This document shows, piece after piece, positions 9,705 through 18,067 of a DNA stretch of 46,664 bases. Every line of letters begins with the position of its first letter. Position 1 is the first letter of the stretch. The translations under genes were made by a program, and so were the position numbers. The DNA is taken from contig JAUICQ010000001.1 of the NCBI GenBank assembly GCA_030427425.1, positions 1 to 46,664 of the forward strand, read 5' to 3'. A model generated the notes under the pieces. That model did no database searches. It saw nothing but the letters and a program-made list of their open reading frames with translations, and was not told the origin of the DNA. Source of the stretch: Fimbriimonadia bacterium. Its GTDB lineage: Bacteria; Armatimonadota; Fimbriimonadia; Fimbriimonadales; Fimbriimonadaceae.

Positions 9705-10415
9705 TTAAAGAGATTCTGCTAAAGATTTATCAAGAATTTCTCGTATAATTGGTTCTTTACTATCCATAAAAGCATCAGTCTCACCATAAAAAAGGAGCTC
9801 TCCGTTGCTTAGAAATGCAACTTTATCTGCTATACGAGCCGTGCATTTAGGATCGTGTGTCGTAACAATACTCGTGATTTTTTTCTGTTTAGCGGTGTTA
9901 TACATTAACTCATCAACGGAATAAGCAGTAACCGGGTCTAGTCCGCTAGTGGGTTCATCGTAAAAAAGTATACTTGGGTTCAATACTAATGATCTAGCCA
10001 AAGCAACCCTCTTTTTCATACCACCGCTTAACTGACTAGGTAATAAATGTTCTATATTTCCAAGTAGTACCTGATCCAGCGCTAATCTAACTGTCTCTTT
10101 TTTCTGTTTATCACTCAGCTTCTGTTTTCTTTCAATGCCAAAGAGGATGTTCTCTTCTACAGTCATGTAATCGAAAAGAGCGCTGTACTGAAAAACATAG
10201 CCGAAGCTTGAGCTTGTATTTTCTCCCTCTGTACTGAAAACAATGCTTCCAGATGTAGGCTGAAAAATACCGCTTAAGCATTTAAGCAATGTTGTTTTCC
10301 CCCCACCACTAGATCCCATTATAACTAGAATCTCACCAGATTCTAGTTCGAAAGAGATATCTTTTAACACTAGCTTTTGACGGTATCGATGGTATAGATT
10401 ACTTACTTTTATCAC
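9705..10415 (-). CDS. ABC transporter ATP-binding protein, MlaF-like
   Basis: This 236-residue ABC ATPase has Walker A GSSGGGKT (about residues 34-41), Q-loop FQYSALFDYMTVEENILF, signature LSGGM, Walker B ILFYDEP followed by TSGLDP, and switch histidine TTHD. The Q-loop sequence ALFDYMTVEENI and the LSGGMKKRVALARS form resemble the MlaF/Ttg2A group that drives Mce-type phospholipid transport. No MlaE permease or MlaD gene is adjacent, so the assignment within the ABC superfamily is tentative. The start is GTG at 10415 with no visible Shine-Dalgarno site and a TATAAA-like box directly upstream. Upstream lies a 546-bp repeat-bearing region. Confidence 0.85.
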   Translation of the reverse strand: MIKVSNLYHRYRQKLVLKDISFELESGEILVIMGSSGGGKTTLLKCLSGIFQPTSGSIVFSTEGENTSSSFGYVFQYSALFDYMTVEENILFGIERKQKLSDKQKKETVRLALDQVLLGNIEHLLPSQLSGGMKKRVALARSLVLNPSILFYDEPTSGLDPVTAYSVDELMYNTAKQKKITSIVTTHDPKCTARIADKVAFLSNGELLFYGETDAFMDSKEPIIREILDKSLAESL

Positions 10416-10503
10416 TATTTATAAAGATAGCATTTTAGAGCGTCTATTAAAAATGGAATCGAGGAGAATCTTTTAACAATCTATCTTTCATCTCTAAATT
10501 GTC

Positions 10504-10529
10504 ACCCCGAAATCATATACTTTCGGGGT
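10504..10529. repeat. Short palindrome of the dispersed repeat family
   Basis: ACCCCGAAA (10504-10512) and TTTCGGGGT (10521-10529) form a 9-bp stem with loop TCATATAC. The reverse complement reads GGTCCACCCCGA-like sequence around ATATGAT, matching hairpins at 4269-4292 and 29789-29812. Confidence 0.7.
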
Positions 10530-10591
10530 CCACCACCTTATAATAAACAATTCTAATTTCTACCAAACTTAGGAATAAACAATGCAAAGTA

Positions 10592-10746
10592 TGGATCCCC
10601 TTCGAGGATGACTCAGAGTTTGGAGTTGTGTGATAACTTTAGCCCTGCGTCTAGTAATTTCATATGGATAGCAGGGTAACTTATTAATCTGAGATGGAAA
10701 ATTATTATTGTTCACCTCACTGGGAGTCATCCTCGAAGGGGATCCA
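10592..10746. repeat. Perfect 22-bp inverted repeat flanking a 111-base core
   Basis: The arms at 10592-10613 and 10725-10746 are perfect reverse complements and contain the family core (TCATCCTCGAAGGGGATCC). The 111-base spacer has no coding signal. The arrangement resembles two family copies in opposite orientation, or a small non-autonomous element with terminal inverted repeats. I see no convincing target-site duplication. Confidence 0.75.
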
Positions 10747-10961
10747 GTTCGCCATGACTTGTTATGGCCCAGTATTCTAGAAAATTCTACTTCCTCTACC
10801 ACATGAGATTAGATATAAAAAGAGAACCGGATCGATATCTTTCCATGTATTAATAGAAATCCTTAATGTTATTCCATATTTGGATGGTAAAATATAAACA
10901 ATTATAAAGAAAACTGGTAGATATACCTATAATCCTATTAGCATATCTATTCGGAGCAAAT

Positions 10962-12365
10962 ATGAATAAAAACACAGAGAATAAAAACAGTAAACTGAGC
11001 AAATGTACACTGGTACAGTCGCAAATAAATAAGTACTTATTAGGTGCCGATTTATCTGCACATCTAGTTTCAGCTATAGAGAATCATATTGTTATATGTA
11101 AAGGCTGTAGCGCGGTTCTTCAGAAAAAACAGTTTCAGTTAGAATCTTTAATGAACGATAATAGTGTAAAAGAAGATGCTAAATCAAAAACTGTTAATAG
11201 TGTGTCTGCTGATGTTTTATTAAAACAGCTTACTAAAAAGCATGATGTTCTATTGAAAAATAAAATTAAAAATAATATTACTGATAGAAAAAACGATATG
11301 CAGAGATTTAATGTTCCAAAACCAAATTTAAAAGAAGTGATACAGAAAACAGCTCCGAAAAACAATACGTGGAAGCCAGTGGCCTGGACGGCTGGTGGTG
11401 CATTGGCCTTAATTATGATGAGTCATGCCTTATCTCAGCCAGATGCGATGCTAGGGAAGAAAGTTATAGAAGTTTCAAATGCAAGTTCTCCTTCGAAAAA
11501 CAGAGTAACTAATATTAAGAGAGGTACTACTTTATCTAGCGCATTAGAAAACAGTAAAGTTGAGACTTCTGTGAATAATAATGTTCTAAATAAAGAGATA
11601 GATGAAGCAGAGAGTAGATTTGAAAGTGAATCAGCTCCAGATGTTATGGGTTCGACTGCAACTAATGCTTCTGGTGTAAGTAGAAATGTTGAATTTGATA
11701 ATGAAAGCGATAGAGAGTTACAAGCAATTAGAGATGCTGCTCCTATTAGACAGGAAAAAAACAGCAAGGTAGTTAGCTATGTCTTTAAGTTATTAAAAAA
11801 TCAGTTAGAGCATTCAGCATCGTATAATCCGGAAGTAACTTCACAGGTTCAGGTCAAGTTTATCAAGCCTGAAAATCAAAAGTTTATCAAGCCTGAAAAC
11901 GAGAAGTTTATTAAGCCAGAAAATCAAAAGTTTATCAAGCCTGAAAACGAGAAGTTTATTAAGCCTGAAAACGAGAAGTTTATTAAGCCAGAAAATCAAA
12001 AGTTTATCAAGCCTGAAAACGAGAAGTTTATTAAGCCAGAAAATCAGAAGTTTATCAAGCCTGAAAACGAGAAGTTTATTAAACCAGAAGATAGTGTAAA
12101 GTCCGCTAAAAAGAGCATGCTATCAATTCTGAAGAAAGGTGCTCCAGTAGTTAAAACTGAAGATACTGATACAAAAGAGATTGATAATAACGCCGTAGTA
12201 AAGAAAAACGACTTAAAGAAGAATGTTAATGCAAAGAAAAAATCTCTTCGAAAAAGAGTTATTAGACAAAAAAGAAGATCTAACAAGTTAAGAGGTCCTA
12301 TAAATAACAAAAGAAGTAGAGCCGCTAACGTAAAAAAAGATACAATAAGAGTATATGAAGCTTAA
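10962..12365 (+). CDS. Zinc-finger, single-pass membrane protein with KFIKPEN octapeptide array
   Basis: The 467-residue protein has three parts. The N-terminus carries Cys15 and an H-x3-C-x2-C motif (His42, Cys46, Cys49) in the context NKYLLGADLSAHLVSAIENH, matching the zinc-binding fold of anti-sigma factors (zf-HC2/ZAS-like), common in PVC regulatory proteins. A single hydrophobic segment follows at about 139-156 (PVAWTAGGALALIMMSHAL). Beyond it is a long polar region with ten octapeptides KFIKPEN(Q/E) from residue 299 to 378, ending in a strongly basic tail (KKSLRKRVIRQKRRSNKLRG). By analogy the finger is cytoplasmic and the repeats periplasmic, but no sigma-factor gene is adjacent. The ATG has CGGAG upstream. 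Its stop overlaps the next ORF, so the two genes likely act together. Confidence 0.8.
   Translation: MNKNTENKNSKLSKCTLVQSQINKYLLGADLSAHLVSAIENHIVICKGCSAVLQKKQFQLESLMNDNSVKEDAKSKTVNSVSADVLLKQLTKKHDVLLKNKIKNNITDRKNDMQRFNVPKPNLKEVIQKTAPKNNTWKPVAWTAGGALALIMMSHALSQPDAMLGKKVIEVSNASSPSKNRVTNIKRGTTLSSALENSKVETSVNNNVLNKEIDEAESRFESESAPDVMGSTATNASGVSRNVEFDNESDRELQAIRDAAPIRQEKNSKVVSYVFKLLKNQLEHSASYNPEVTSQVQVKFIKPENQKFIKPENEKFIKPENQKFIKPENEKFIKPENEKFIKPENQKFIKPENEKFIKPENQKFIKPENEKFIKPEDSVKSAKKSMLSILKKGAPVVKTEDTDTKEIDNNAVVKKNDLKKNVNAKKKSLRKRVIRQKRRSNKLRGPINNKRSRAANVKKDTIRVYEA
11856..12095 (+). repeat. 24-bp tandem repeat array, ten units, coding
   Basis: Ten in-frame 24-bp units encode KFIKPENQ or KFIKPENE; the last is KFIKPEDS. 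Q units use AAT for Asn and E units use AAC. The units mostly alternate Q, E, so the array appears to have grown by duplicating a 48-bp pair. Order: Q E Q E E Q E Q E, then the degenerate last unit. Confidence 0.95.
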
Positions 12366-12432
12366 AAAAATACCGAGAATACTAGTAGTTATGCTTATGA
12401 AAAGATATTTACTTCTGTTCTCGGTATTTTTT
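12365..12432 (+). terminator. Terminator-like hairpin enclosing the start of the STN gene
   Basis: The perfect 15-base arms AAAAAATACCGAGAA (12365-12379) and TTCTCGGTATTTTTT (12418-12432) enclose a 38-base loop, and the right arm ends in a run of six T. The stem starts at the stop codon of the zinc-finger gene, and the likely ATG of the next gene (12397) is in the loop. This is consistent with a terminator or attenuator between the two genes. Confidence 0.6.
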
Positions 12433-13446
12433 GTTTTATCTCCAGTGCACTCTACTGAAAGTGCAGTTAAAACAGTATCGAAAAGTAAGACTGAAAAAGT
12501 TATTAACATAACAGCAAAAGGGGTTGATGCAAGAACCCTGTTGTACGATTTGTTTACACAGAGCAGTAATGAATTTGTTCTGGAAGATCTCCCTCACACT
12601 ATCATCTATTTATCCCTCAAGGAAGTTAAATTTAAAAAAGCACTTAATATCGTCTCTAGATTAGCTAATTTAACTTATAGAATTGAGGATGGTATCTATT
12701 ATATTCGCAAAAAAACAGATGAAGAGATACTAAAAGATAAAGAGCGTGTTAAGGAAAAGAAAAAAACTGAAAGTGAAGATACTGCAGAAAAAGATAGTAA
12801 AGAAAAAAGTAGCGACATAAAGGGAAGCCCGAAAGATTCTAAAATAGAAGATCCTGCAATTGAATTTGATGAAGAAGAAGCACTCCCTCCTGTCCCAGAT
12901 TTTCCTGAAATAGATGAAAAATTAGTAGATAAAAAAAAGGCGACGTCCGATTTGCCTGAGATACCTATACCAGATTCTGAAAAACACGAGAATTTAGATT
13001 CCATAGAATCGCAAGCTGATAACACTGTTATACAGTTACATCCTAAGAATAATGCAAGATCTAAAGTTTCAAAAGCTGTTGAAGAAATTAAAAAAACTGA
13101 AAAGAAAATTCAGGATAAAGGGAAAATTACAAATGCTCAGTTGAGAAAAGCCGTTACTTTAAAAATGAATAAAGTACAGCTAACAGAAGTATTTGCAGCG
13201 ATATCTAAACAGGCCAAAGTAGCTATTGAAGTGAGTCCGGAAGTGAAAAATGTTCGTATGGATGCGCATATACTGAGGAAAAGATTGGTCGATGCACTCC
13301 AGCTTATTTGTGGCAGACTGAACTTAAAATATCATCTCACGGATAATAAAAGCATCTTAATTTATTCTCCTTCAAAGAGTGTTAAAAAACAACCAGTCAA
13401 GAAGCAACCTGTTAAAAAGAGAAGAGTTACTAAAAAGAAAAAATAA
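12397..13446 (+). CDS. Exported protein with two STN/secretin-N-like domains
   Basis: The 349-residue protein is numbered from ATG 12397, which gives the signal peptide MKRYLLLFSVFFVLSPVHS. The open frame extends upstream to ATG 12355 within the preceding gene, so the start is not certain. Residues about 36-104 (VINITAKGVDARTLLYDLF through GIYYIRK) have the beta-alpha-beta pattern of STN (secretin/TonB short N-terminal) domains. Residues about 262-335 (VTLKMNKVQLTEVFAAISKQ through KSILIYSP) look like a second copy. Between them is a charged low-complexity linker rich in Lys, Glu and Asp, and the end is basic (KKQPVKKQPVKKRR). No secretin or TonB-receptor barrel follows. With its zinc-finger neighbour it may form an envelope signalling or assembly pair; this is inference. 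Confidence 0.75.
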   Translation: MKRYLLLFSVFFVLSPVHSTESAVKTVSKSKTEKVINITAKGVDARTLLYDLFTQSSNEFVLEDLPHTIIYLSLKEVKFKKALNIVSRLANLTYRIEDGIYYIRKKTDEEILKDKERVKEKKKTESEDTAEKDSKEKSSDIKGSPKDSKIEDPAIEFDEEEALPPVPDFPEIDEKLVDKKKATSDLPEIPIPDSEKHENLDSIESQADNTVIQLHPKNNARSKVSKAVEEIKKTEKKIQDKGKITNAQLRKAVTLKMNKVQLTEVFAAISKQAKVAIEVSPEVKNVRMDAHILRKRLVDALQLICGRLNLKYHLTDNKSILIYSPSKSVKKQPVKKQPVKKRRVTKKKK

Positions 13447-13474
13447 CATCATTATAGGATGACTCTTTTTTTTT
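13447..13474 (+). terminator. Weak hairpin with T9 run after the STN gene
   Basis: CATC (13447-13450) and GATG (13458-13461) form a short stem directly after the stop. Nine T bases follow at 13466-13474. The stem is short, so it is a weak rho-independent terminator at best. Confidence 0.35.
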
Positions 13475-13602
13475 CATAGAAAGCCAATACTATACTTGAA
13501 GAGTAAATAATATAAAATTTAAATTAACGTAGAATTGGCCTGTATAATATACGGTAGTCTAATCTAGTAATATTCCTTATAATGGATTGATTTCTTAGTG
13601 AA

Positions 13603-15930
13603 ATGAGCAAGGTAGAAGAGAATAAGGCACACTCCAAAAAAGAGATAAGCATGGTAACTATTACCGTGAACGGTGTGGATATAGAAGTTCCACAAGGTGA
13701 GCTAATCGTAGAAAGTGTAAAACGATTAGGTTTGGATATTCCTATATTCTGTTATCATCCTAGAATGCAACCGGTAGGGATGTGCAGGATGTGCTTGGTA
13801 GAAGTGGGTACAAAGGGTCCGGACGGCAGCGTGAGGATGATGCCCAAGCCACAAGCAGCATGTACTTTGCCTGCCAGTAATGGATTAATTATCTATACAG
13901 ATACAGAGAAGGTACATAAAGATAGAAAAGGTGTCCTAGAGTTTTTGCTTATTAATCACCCGCTTGATTGTCCTGTATGCGATAAAGGTGGGGAGTGTCC
14001 TCTGCAGAACAATGTGCTCTTTTACGGACCCTCCAACAGTAGGTATCAAGAGGAGAAGCGCCACGCTCCTAAAGCTCTTCCGTTAAGTAAGTATGTCACG
14101 CTCGACCTTGAGAGATGTATTCAGTGTGGGAGATGTGTTAGATTTACAGAAGAGATTTCCGGAGATCATCAACTTGCATTTAGATTCCGTGGAAATTCTA
14201 TGCAGCCCACTACATTCCAGTTAACCGACTTCGATTCAAAGTTTAGTGGAAATACAATCGAAATTTGTCCGGTAGGGGCTCTTACAAATAGTGAATACCG
14301 CTTCCGAGCAAGACCATGGGATATAGAAACATCACCATCCGTCTGTACCGAATGTTCTAATGGGTGTAACGTCTGGTTCGATCATAGAAGCGGCAAGATG
14401 GTGCGTATCAACGGTAGAACCAATGAGCAAGTTAATGAAGAGTGGACCTGTGATAAAGGTAAATTCGGCCTAAACCACTATAATTCTGAAAAACGATTAA
14501 AATATCCCCTCATTAGAAAGAATGATAAACTAGTAAGGGCTACTTGGGAAGAGGCTTATGATGCTATCCTAACTCAATTTAGAAAGGTTAAAGATAAAGG
14601 GGCCGTGCTGGTTAAACCTAACTTTGGCAATGAAGGTCAGTATCTTTTACAAAAATTATTTAGAGGTTGTTTTGAAAGCAACAACATAGATCACCGCTGG
14701 ACTAGAAATTTACAGAGTGTAGAGGATAGATTAGAGAATAAAGCGAATATTTCTCAGGTAAGTACCAGTATTGCAGACTTTGAAAATAAAAAGCAGATTT
14801 TAGTATTTGGAACATCGTTAGCTGATGATTTACCAATCCTTTATTTGAGAGTTCGTAAGGCTGTAACAAGAAAAGGGGCTAAGCTAATTCAATTGCATTC
14901 CGCTTCATCTGAACTGGACTCTATTTCATCCATTAATCATATATTTCCTGAAGGTTCCGAACTTGCAGTGGCTACAGGAATTTTAAAATCACTATCGGAA
15001 AAGAGATCGGTAGAACTGCCTGCTGAAGTTAAAGAGAGTCTGGATAAAATAGATTGGAATACCATTAAGCAACAGTCGAAACTAGCTAAAAAAGATTATA
15101 AAGCTATTGTAGATATGATAGTGAATGAATCTACGGCAATTGTAACATCAAAAGGAATCCTGAATGTTGCTGAATCTAATTTAATCGATATTCTAGGAGG
15201 TATTTCTGCTTTAATAGGTGCTGAATTTAATTTCTATGGCATGCAAGCAAATGGTGAGGGATCGGGGAATATGGGTGTGTTGCCAGACATGCTTCCCGGT
15301 GGTATTAACTTTAAAAATCATGAAGCAGTAAAACAACTTCTACAGTACTATCCTTATACCTTCCCGGTAGAATCAGGATTAGATACAAATAGCATAATCG
15401 ATGGGTGTGCTAGTAAAATGTTGAAATGCCTCTGGTTAGTAGATGCTGATATAGCTGAAACATATTACAATTCTAAACTGGCTAAAAAAGCATTAGAGTC
15501 GGTGAATTTCTTGGTATATCAAGGATCTATGGAGTGTGAAACAATGCATTATGCTTCTGTAGTATTACCTATGCATGCACCTGCAGAGAGCGATGGTACC
15601 TTTACTAATATGGAGCGTAGAGTGCAAAATATTAAGCAGATATTAACTGCTCCTGGAGAGAGTAAGAGTGCATGGAGAATTTTTGCAGATTTATTAATTA
15701 AATCCGGACTCAATAAATCTTACTTTTCTGTAGAAGAAATACAAGAAGAGATTGTAGAATGTATTGAATGGTACGCTCCAATTAAACAGCTTAGTGAAGA
15801 GACGGAAGGAGTGTTATTGAAGCGTGAATTATCTTCTAAATTAAAATTAGGTTATCTCGCCGATACACTTAACAAAATAAATATAAGCAGTGAAAACAGT
15901 ACAGATGAGGAAGGTTCTGAGGATAAGTAG
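13603..15930 (+). CDS. nuoG: NADH-quinone oxidoreductase subunit G
   Basis: The 775-residue peripheral-arm subunit of complex I carries the iron-sulphur chain. Visible in order are the [2Fe-2S] ferredoxin domain (IPIFCYHPRMQPVGMCRMCL ... AACTLP), the His-ligated cluster (NHPLDCPVCDKGGECPLQ), two [4Fe-4S] clusters (CIQCGRCVRF and EICPVGAL), and a molybdopterin-oxidoreductase-type domain starting with CTECSNGCNVWFDHRSGKMV and EEWTCDKGKFG. The C-terminal half is a degenerate molybdopterin-like domain ending near MECETMHYASVVLPMHAPAE. The start is ATG 13603, but Met17 at 13651 (MVTITVNGVD) fits the family N-terminus equally well. A TATAAT at 13578-13583 and another at 13543-13548 are possible -10 boxes. 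It is the first gene of the operon here. Confidence 0.96.
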   Translation: MSKVEENKAHSKKEISMVTITVNGVDIEVPQGELIVESVKRLGLDIPIFCYHPRMQPVGMCRMCLVEVGTKGPDGSVRMMPKPQAACTLPASNGLIIYTDTEKVHKDRKGVLEFLLINHPLDCPVCDKGGECPLQNNVLFYGPSNSRYQEEKRHAPKALPLSKYVTLDLERCIQCGRCVRFTEEISGDHQLAFRFRGNSMQPTTFQLTDFDSKFSGNTIEICPVGALTNSEYRFRARPWDIETSPSVCTECSNGCNVWFDHRSGKMVRINGRTNEQVNEEWTCDKGKFGLNHYNSEKRLKYPLIRKNDKLVRATWEEAYDAILTQFRKVKDKGAVLVKPNFGNEGQYLLQKLFRGCFESNNIDHRWTRNLQSVEDRLENKANISQVSTSIADFENKKQILVFGTSLADDLPILYLRVRKAVTRKGAKLIQLHSASSELDSISSINHIFPEGSELAVATGILKSLSEKRSVELPAEVKESLDKIDWNTIKQQSKLAKKDYKAIVDMIVNESTAIVTSKGILNVAESNLIDILGGISALIGAEFNFYGMQANGEGSGNMGVLPDMLPGGINFKNHEAVKQLLQYYPYTFPVESGLDTNSIIDGCASKMLKCLWLVDADIAETYYNSKLAKKALESVNFLVYQGSMECETMHYASVVLPMHAPAESDGTFTNMERRVQNIKQILTAPGESKSAWRIFADLLIKSGLNKSYFSVEEIQEEIVECIEWYAPIKQLSEETEGVLLKRELSSKLKLGYLADTLNKINISSENSTDEEGSEDK

Positions 15931-15944
15931 GAGAATATAGCATC

Positions 15945-17216
15945 ATGTTAGAAGAGTTCATTTCAAATTTACATCCTGTACTTGCTATCTTTGTAAGAAT
16001 TATCTGTTTTTCAGGTATTGCCATTATGTTTGTTCCTATTCAGGTGTGGTGGGAAAGAAGGTTGTTAGGTTGGATGCAAGATAGGGTGGGTCCGAACAGA
16101 GTGGGTCCGTTTGGTTTATTGCAACCAGTAGCTGATGCCATTAAACTATTTCTCAAAGAAGATCATGTACCTAGTGGTGTAGACAAATTTATCTATTATC
16201 TAGCACCAATATTAGCATTTTTACCAGCGTTCGCTCTTGGTGGGACTATGCCGTGGGCTCCTGCTGAAGGATTGTACGGATTACTTACTCCTGTAGCTGA
16301 TATAAATATCGGTGTGTTATATGTTTTAGCTATCTCATCTCTTGGTTCTTACGGAGTGGTTTTAGCGGGATATGCAGGAAATAATAAATATTCTTTATTA
16401 GGAGGATTGCGAGCTTCTGCTCAGTTGATTAGTTATGAATTAGCGATGACCGTATCCTTAGCAGCGATTATTCTGGTAACAGGTTCTTTGCGTATGAGTG
16501 AGGTGGTCTCATATCAGACGGGTCCGCTTTGGGGGATTTTTCCTTATATACAGAATTGGAACCTGTTAACTCCGACTGGTCTTGTGGCTGGGGTGATATT
16601 TTTCATCTGTGCTATTGCGGAAACAAACAGAGCACCATTCGATTTACCTGAAGCTGAGAGTGAGCTTATCGGGGGATATCATACAGAGTATAGTTCGTTT
16701 AAATTCGGACTCTTCTTCTTGTCCGAATATGCAGCAAGGTTTGTATTTAGTGGAGTGTTTGCTACCATATTCTTAGGTGGATACAATATGCTGCCGGTAA
16801 GATGGGATATACTTGCTGTCGATTTTCCTGGCTGGAGTGAATGGTTTTATTTTATGCATTCTGCTAATTATTGGCTTTCACCAGTCGCTTTTATTGCAAA
16901 ATGCTTCTTAGGTTTCACTGTTTTTGTTTGGGTGAGAGCTACGCTACCAAGATTACGGTACGATCAGCTAATGAGTATAGGGTGGAAAAGCTTATTGCCT
17001 GCTGCAGTAGCGAACTTTATAGTTGTAGCTGTCTGGATTATGGTAACAAACCTATATGGAATGATTGCGGGTTATGCATCTCTCGTTGTTTCTGCGATTA
17101 TACTGCTTGTCCTATACTTAAATATAAAAGCTGTAGGTTTCAATGAAAGTACGAGTACTAAAAGAAGAATTAAGATGGCTAAATTTAATTTAAAAGAGAA
17201 TGAGGAGAGTAACTGA
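15945..17216 (+). CDS. nuoH: NADH-quinone oxidoreductase subunit H
   Basis: The membrane-arm subunit contacts quinone and the peripheral arm. Diagnostic segments are [45 protein letters not shown]-like text ([20 protein letters not shown]), [11 protein letters not shown], and [20 protein letters not shown]. At 423 residues it is longer than the usual 325-350, through loops around the fifth to seventh helices, an additional C-terminal helix ([14 protein letters not shown]), and a charged tail. GGAG lies 12 bases before the ATG. Its stop overlaps the nuoJ start by one base, so there is no room for nuoI. Confidence 0.96.
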   Translation: MLEEFISNLHPVLAIFVRIICFSGIAIMFVPIQVWWERRLLGWMQDRVGPNRVGPFGLLQPVADAIKLFLKEDHVPSGVDKFIYYLAPILAFLPAFALGGTMPWAPAEGLYGLLTPVADINIGVLYVLAISSLGSYGVVLAGYAGNNKYSLLGGLRASAQLISYELAMTVSLAAIILVTGSLRMSEVVSYQTGPLWGIFPYIQNWNLLTPTGLVAGVIFFICAIAETNRAPFDLPEAESELIGGYHTEYSSFKFGLFFLSEYAARFVFSGVFATIFLGGYNMLPVRWDILAVDFPGWSEWFYFMHSANYWLSPVAFIAKCFLGFTVFVWVRATLPRLRYDQLMSIGWKSLLPAAVANFIVVAVWIMVTNLYGMIAGYASLVVSAIILLVLYLNIKAVGFNESTSTKRRIKMAKFNLKENEESN

Positions 17217-17719
17217 TGCAGGGGAGAGAAATACTTTTTATCGTTCTTTCATTGGTAGCTTGCTTTGCTGGATTAGGTGTGGTGTTGGCTAAGCATCCGA
17301 TTAAAAGTGCACTATCCTTAGTAGTAAATATGTTTTCTATAGCATTTTTGTATTTTACATTAGAAGCAAACATGCTTGGGATAACTCAGATAATGGTATA
17401 TGTAGGTGCCATTATGGTGCTATTCCTATTCGTTGTCATGTTGCTAAATATTGGGAGCGATAGAAGTGGCATGAAGATATTAGACTTAAAGCTGGTGCCT
17501 GCAATTCTGATAGCTTTACTAATGTTCTCATTAATATCATTTCAAGTACTATACCCATTGTTTGGCATGCAGTATCCAGTAGCTGATGAAGGATTTGGTT
17601 CTCCTGAAGCAATAGGGAAGTCGTTGTTTTCCCAGTATGTGCTACCTTTTGAAGTAGCTAGTGTTCTATTGCTGGTTGGTATAGTAGGAGCTATATTATT
17701 AGCTAGGAGGAAGGCTTAA
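17216..17719 (+). CDS. nuoJ: NADH-quinone oxidoreductase subunit J
   Basis: The 167-residue membrane subunit has five hydrophobic helices. NuoJ signatures are KHPIKSALSLVVNMFSIAFL, YFTLEANMLGITQIMVYVGA, IMVLFLFVVMLLN, and the final VASVLLLVGIVGAILLARR. GAGGAG sits at 17202-17207, and the ATG shares one base with the nuoH stop. The order H-J, skipping I, is unusual because nuoI normally lies between them. Confidence 0.95.
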   Translation: MQGREILFIVLSLVACFAGLGVVLAKHPIKSALSLVVNMFSIAFLYFTLEANMLGITQIMVYVGAIMVLFLFVVMLLNIGSDRSGMKILDLKLVPAILIALLMFSLISFQVLYPLFGMQYPVADEGFGSPEAIGKSLFSQYVLPFEVASVLLLVGIVGAILLARRKA

Positions 17720-18060
17720 TGATACCGTTAAGTGCATATTTATCTGTTAGTTTATTCTTGTTTTTAACCGGATTAGTTGGCATCATCATTAGACAGAGCC
17801 CTGTAGTGATGTTTATGTGTATAGAGATGATGTTAAATGCAGTTAATTTGTCTTTTGTTTCTTTTGCAAGGTATGCTCCCTGGGTGGCAAGTGGTGATAT
17901 AACACAGACGGCTTCTCAATGGATGACCGGTGAAATTACAGTGCTTTTTGTCATGGCAGTGGCTGCCGCGGAAGTCGCTGTTGGCTTAGGTATGATAATG
18001 TCTATTTATAAAAATGAGCCAGATGTTAATGTGGATGCATTAAGCAACTTAAAAGGATAG
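17719..18060 (+). CDS. nuoK: NADH-quinone oxidoreductase subunit K
   Basis: The 113-residue, three-helix membrane subunit carries the conserved FMCIEMMLNAVNLSFVSFAR segment, whose buried glutamate takes part in proton pumping, and a C-terminal GEITVLFVMAVAAAEVAVGL with the second conserved glutamate. AGGAGG is at 17705-17710, and the start overlaps the nuoJ stop by one base. It is about ten residues longer than typical NuoK. Confidence 0.95.
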   Translation: MIPLSAYLSVSLFLFLTGLVGIIIRQSPVVMFMCIEMMLNAVNLSFVSFARYAPWVASGDITQTASQWMTGEITVLFVMAVAAAEVAVGLGMIMSIYKNEPDVNVDALSNLKG

Positions 18061-18067
18061 AGTAGGT

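Larger units (their letters stand above)
10416..10961. other. Gene-free region with palindromic repeats
   Basis: I see no credible gene in these 546 bases. The stretch holds a small GC hairpin at 10504-10529, a long-spaced perfect inverted repeat at 10592-10746, and the leader of the next gene. The leader has a TATAAT at 10928-10933 and CGGAG shortly before the ATG at 10962. An open frame on the minus strand at 10569-10802 is made of repeat sequence. Confidence 0.65.

Noticed and set aside
10569-10802. 77-codon minus-strand ORF
   Set aside because: It spans the inverted repeat and has no start signal; it reflects repeat sequence.
11856-12095. CRISPR-like regular 24-bp repeats
   Set aside because: The units are contiguous without spacers, stay in frame for the whole array and encode an octapeptide.
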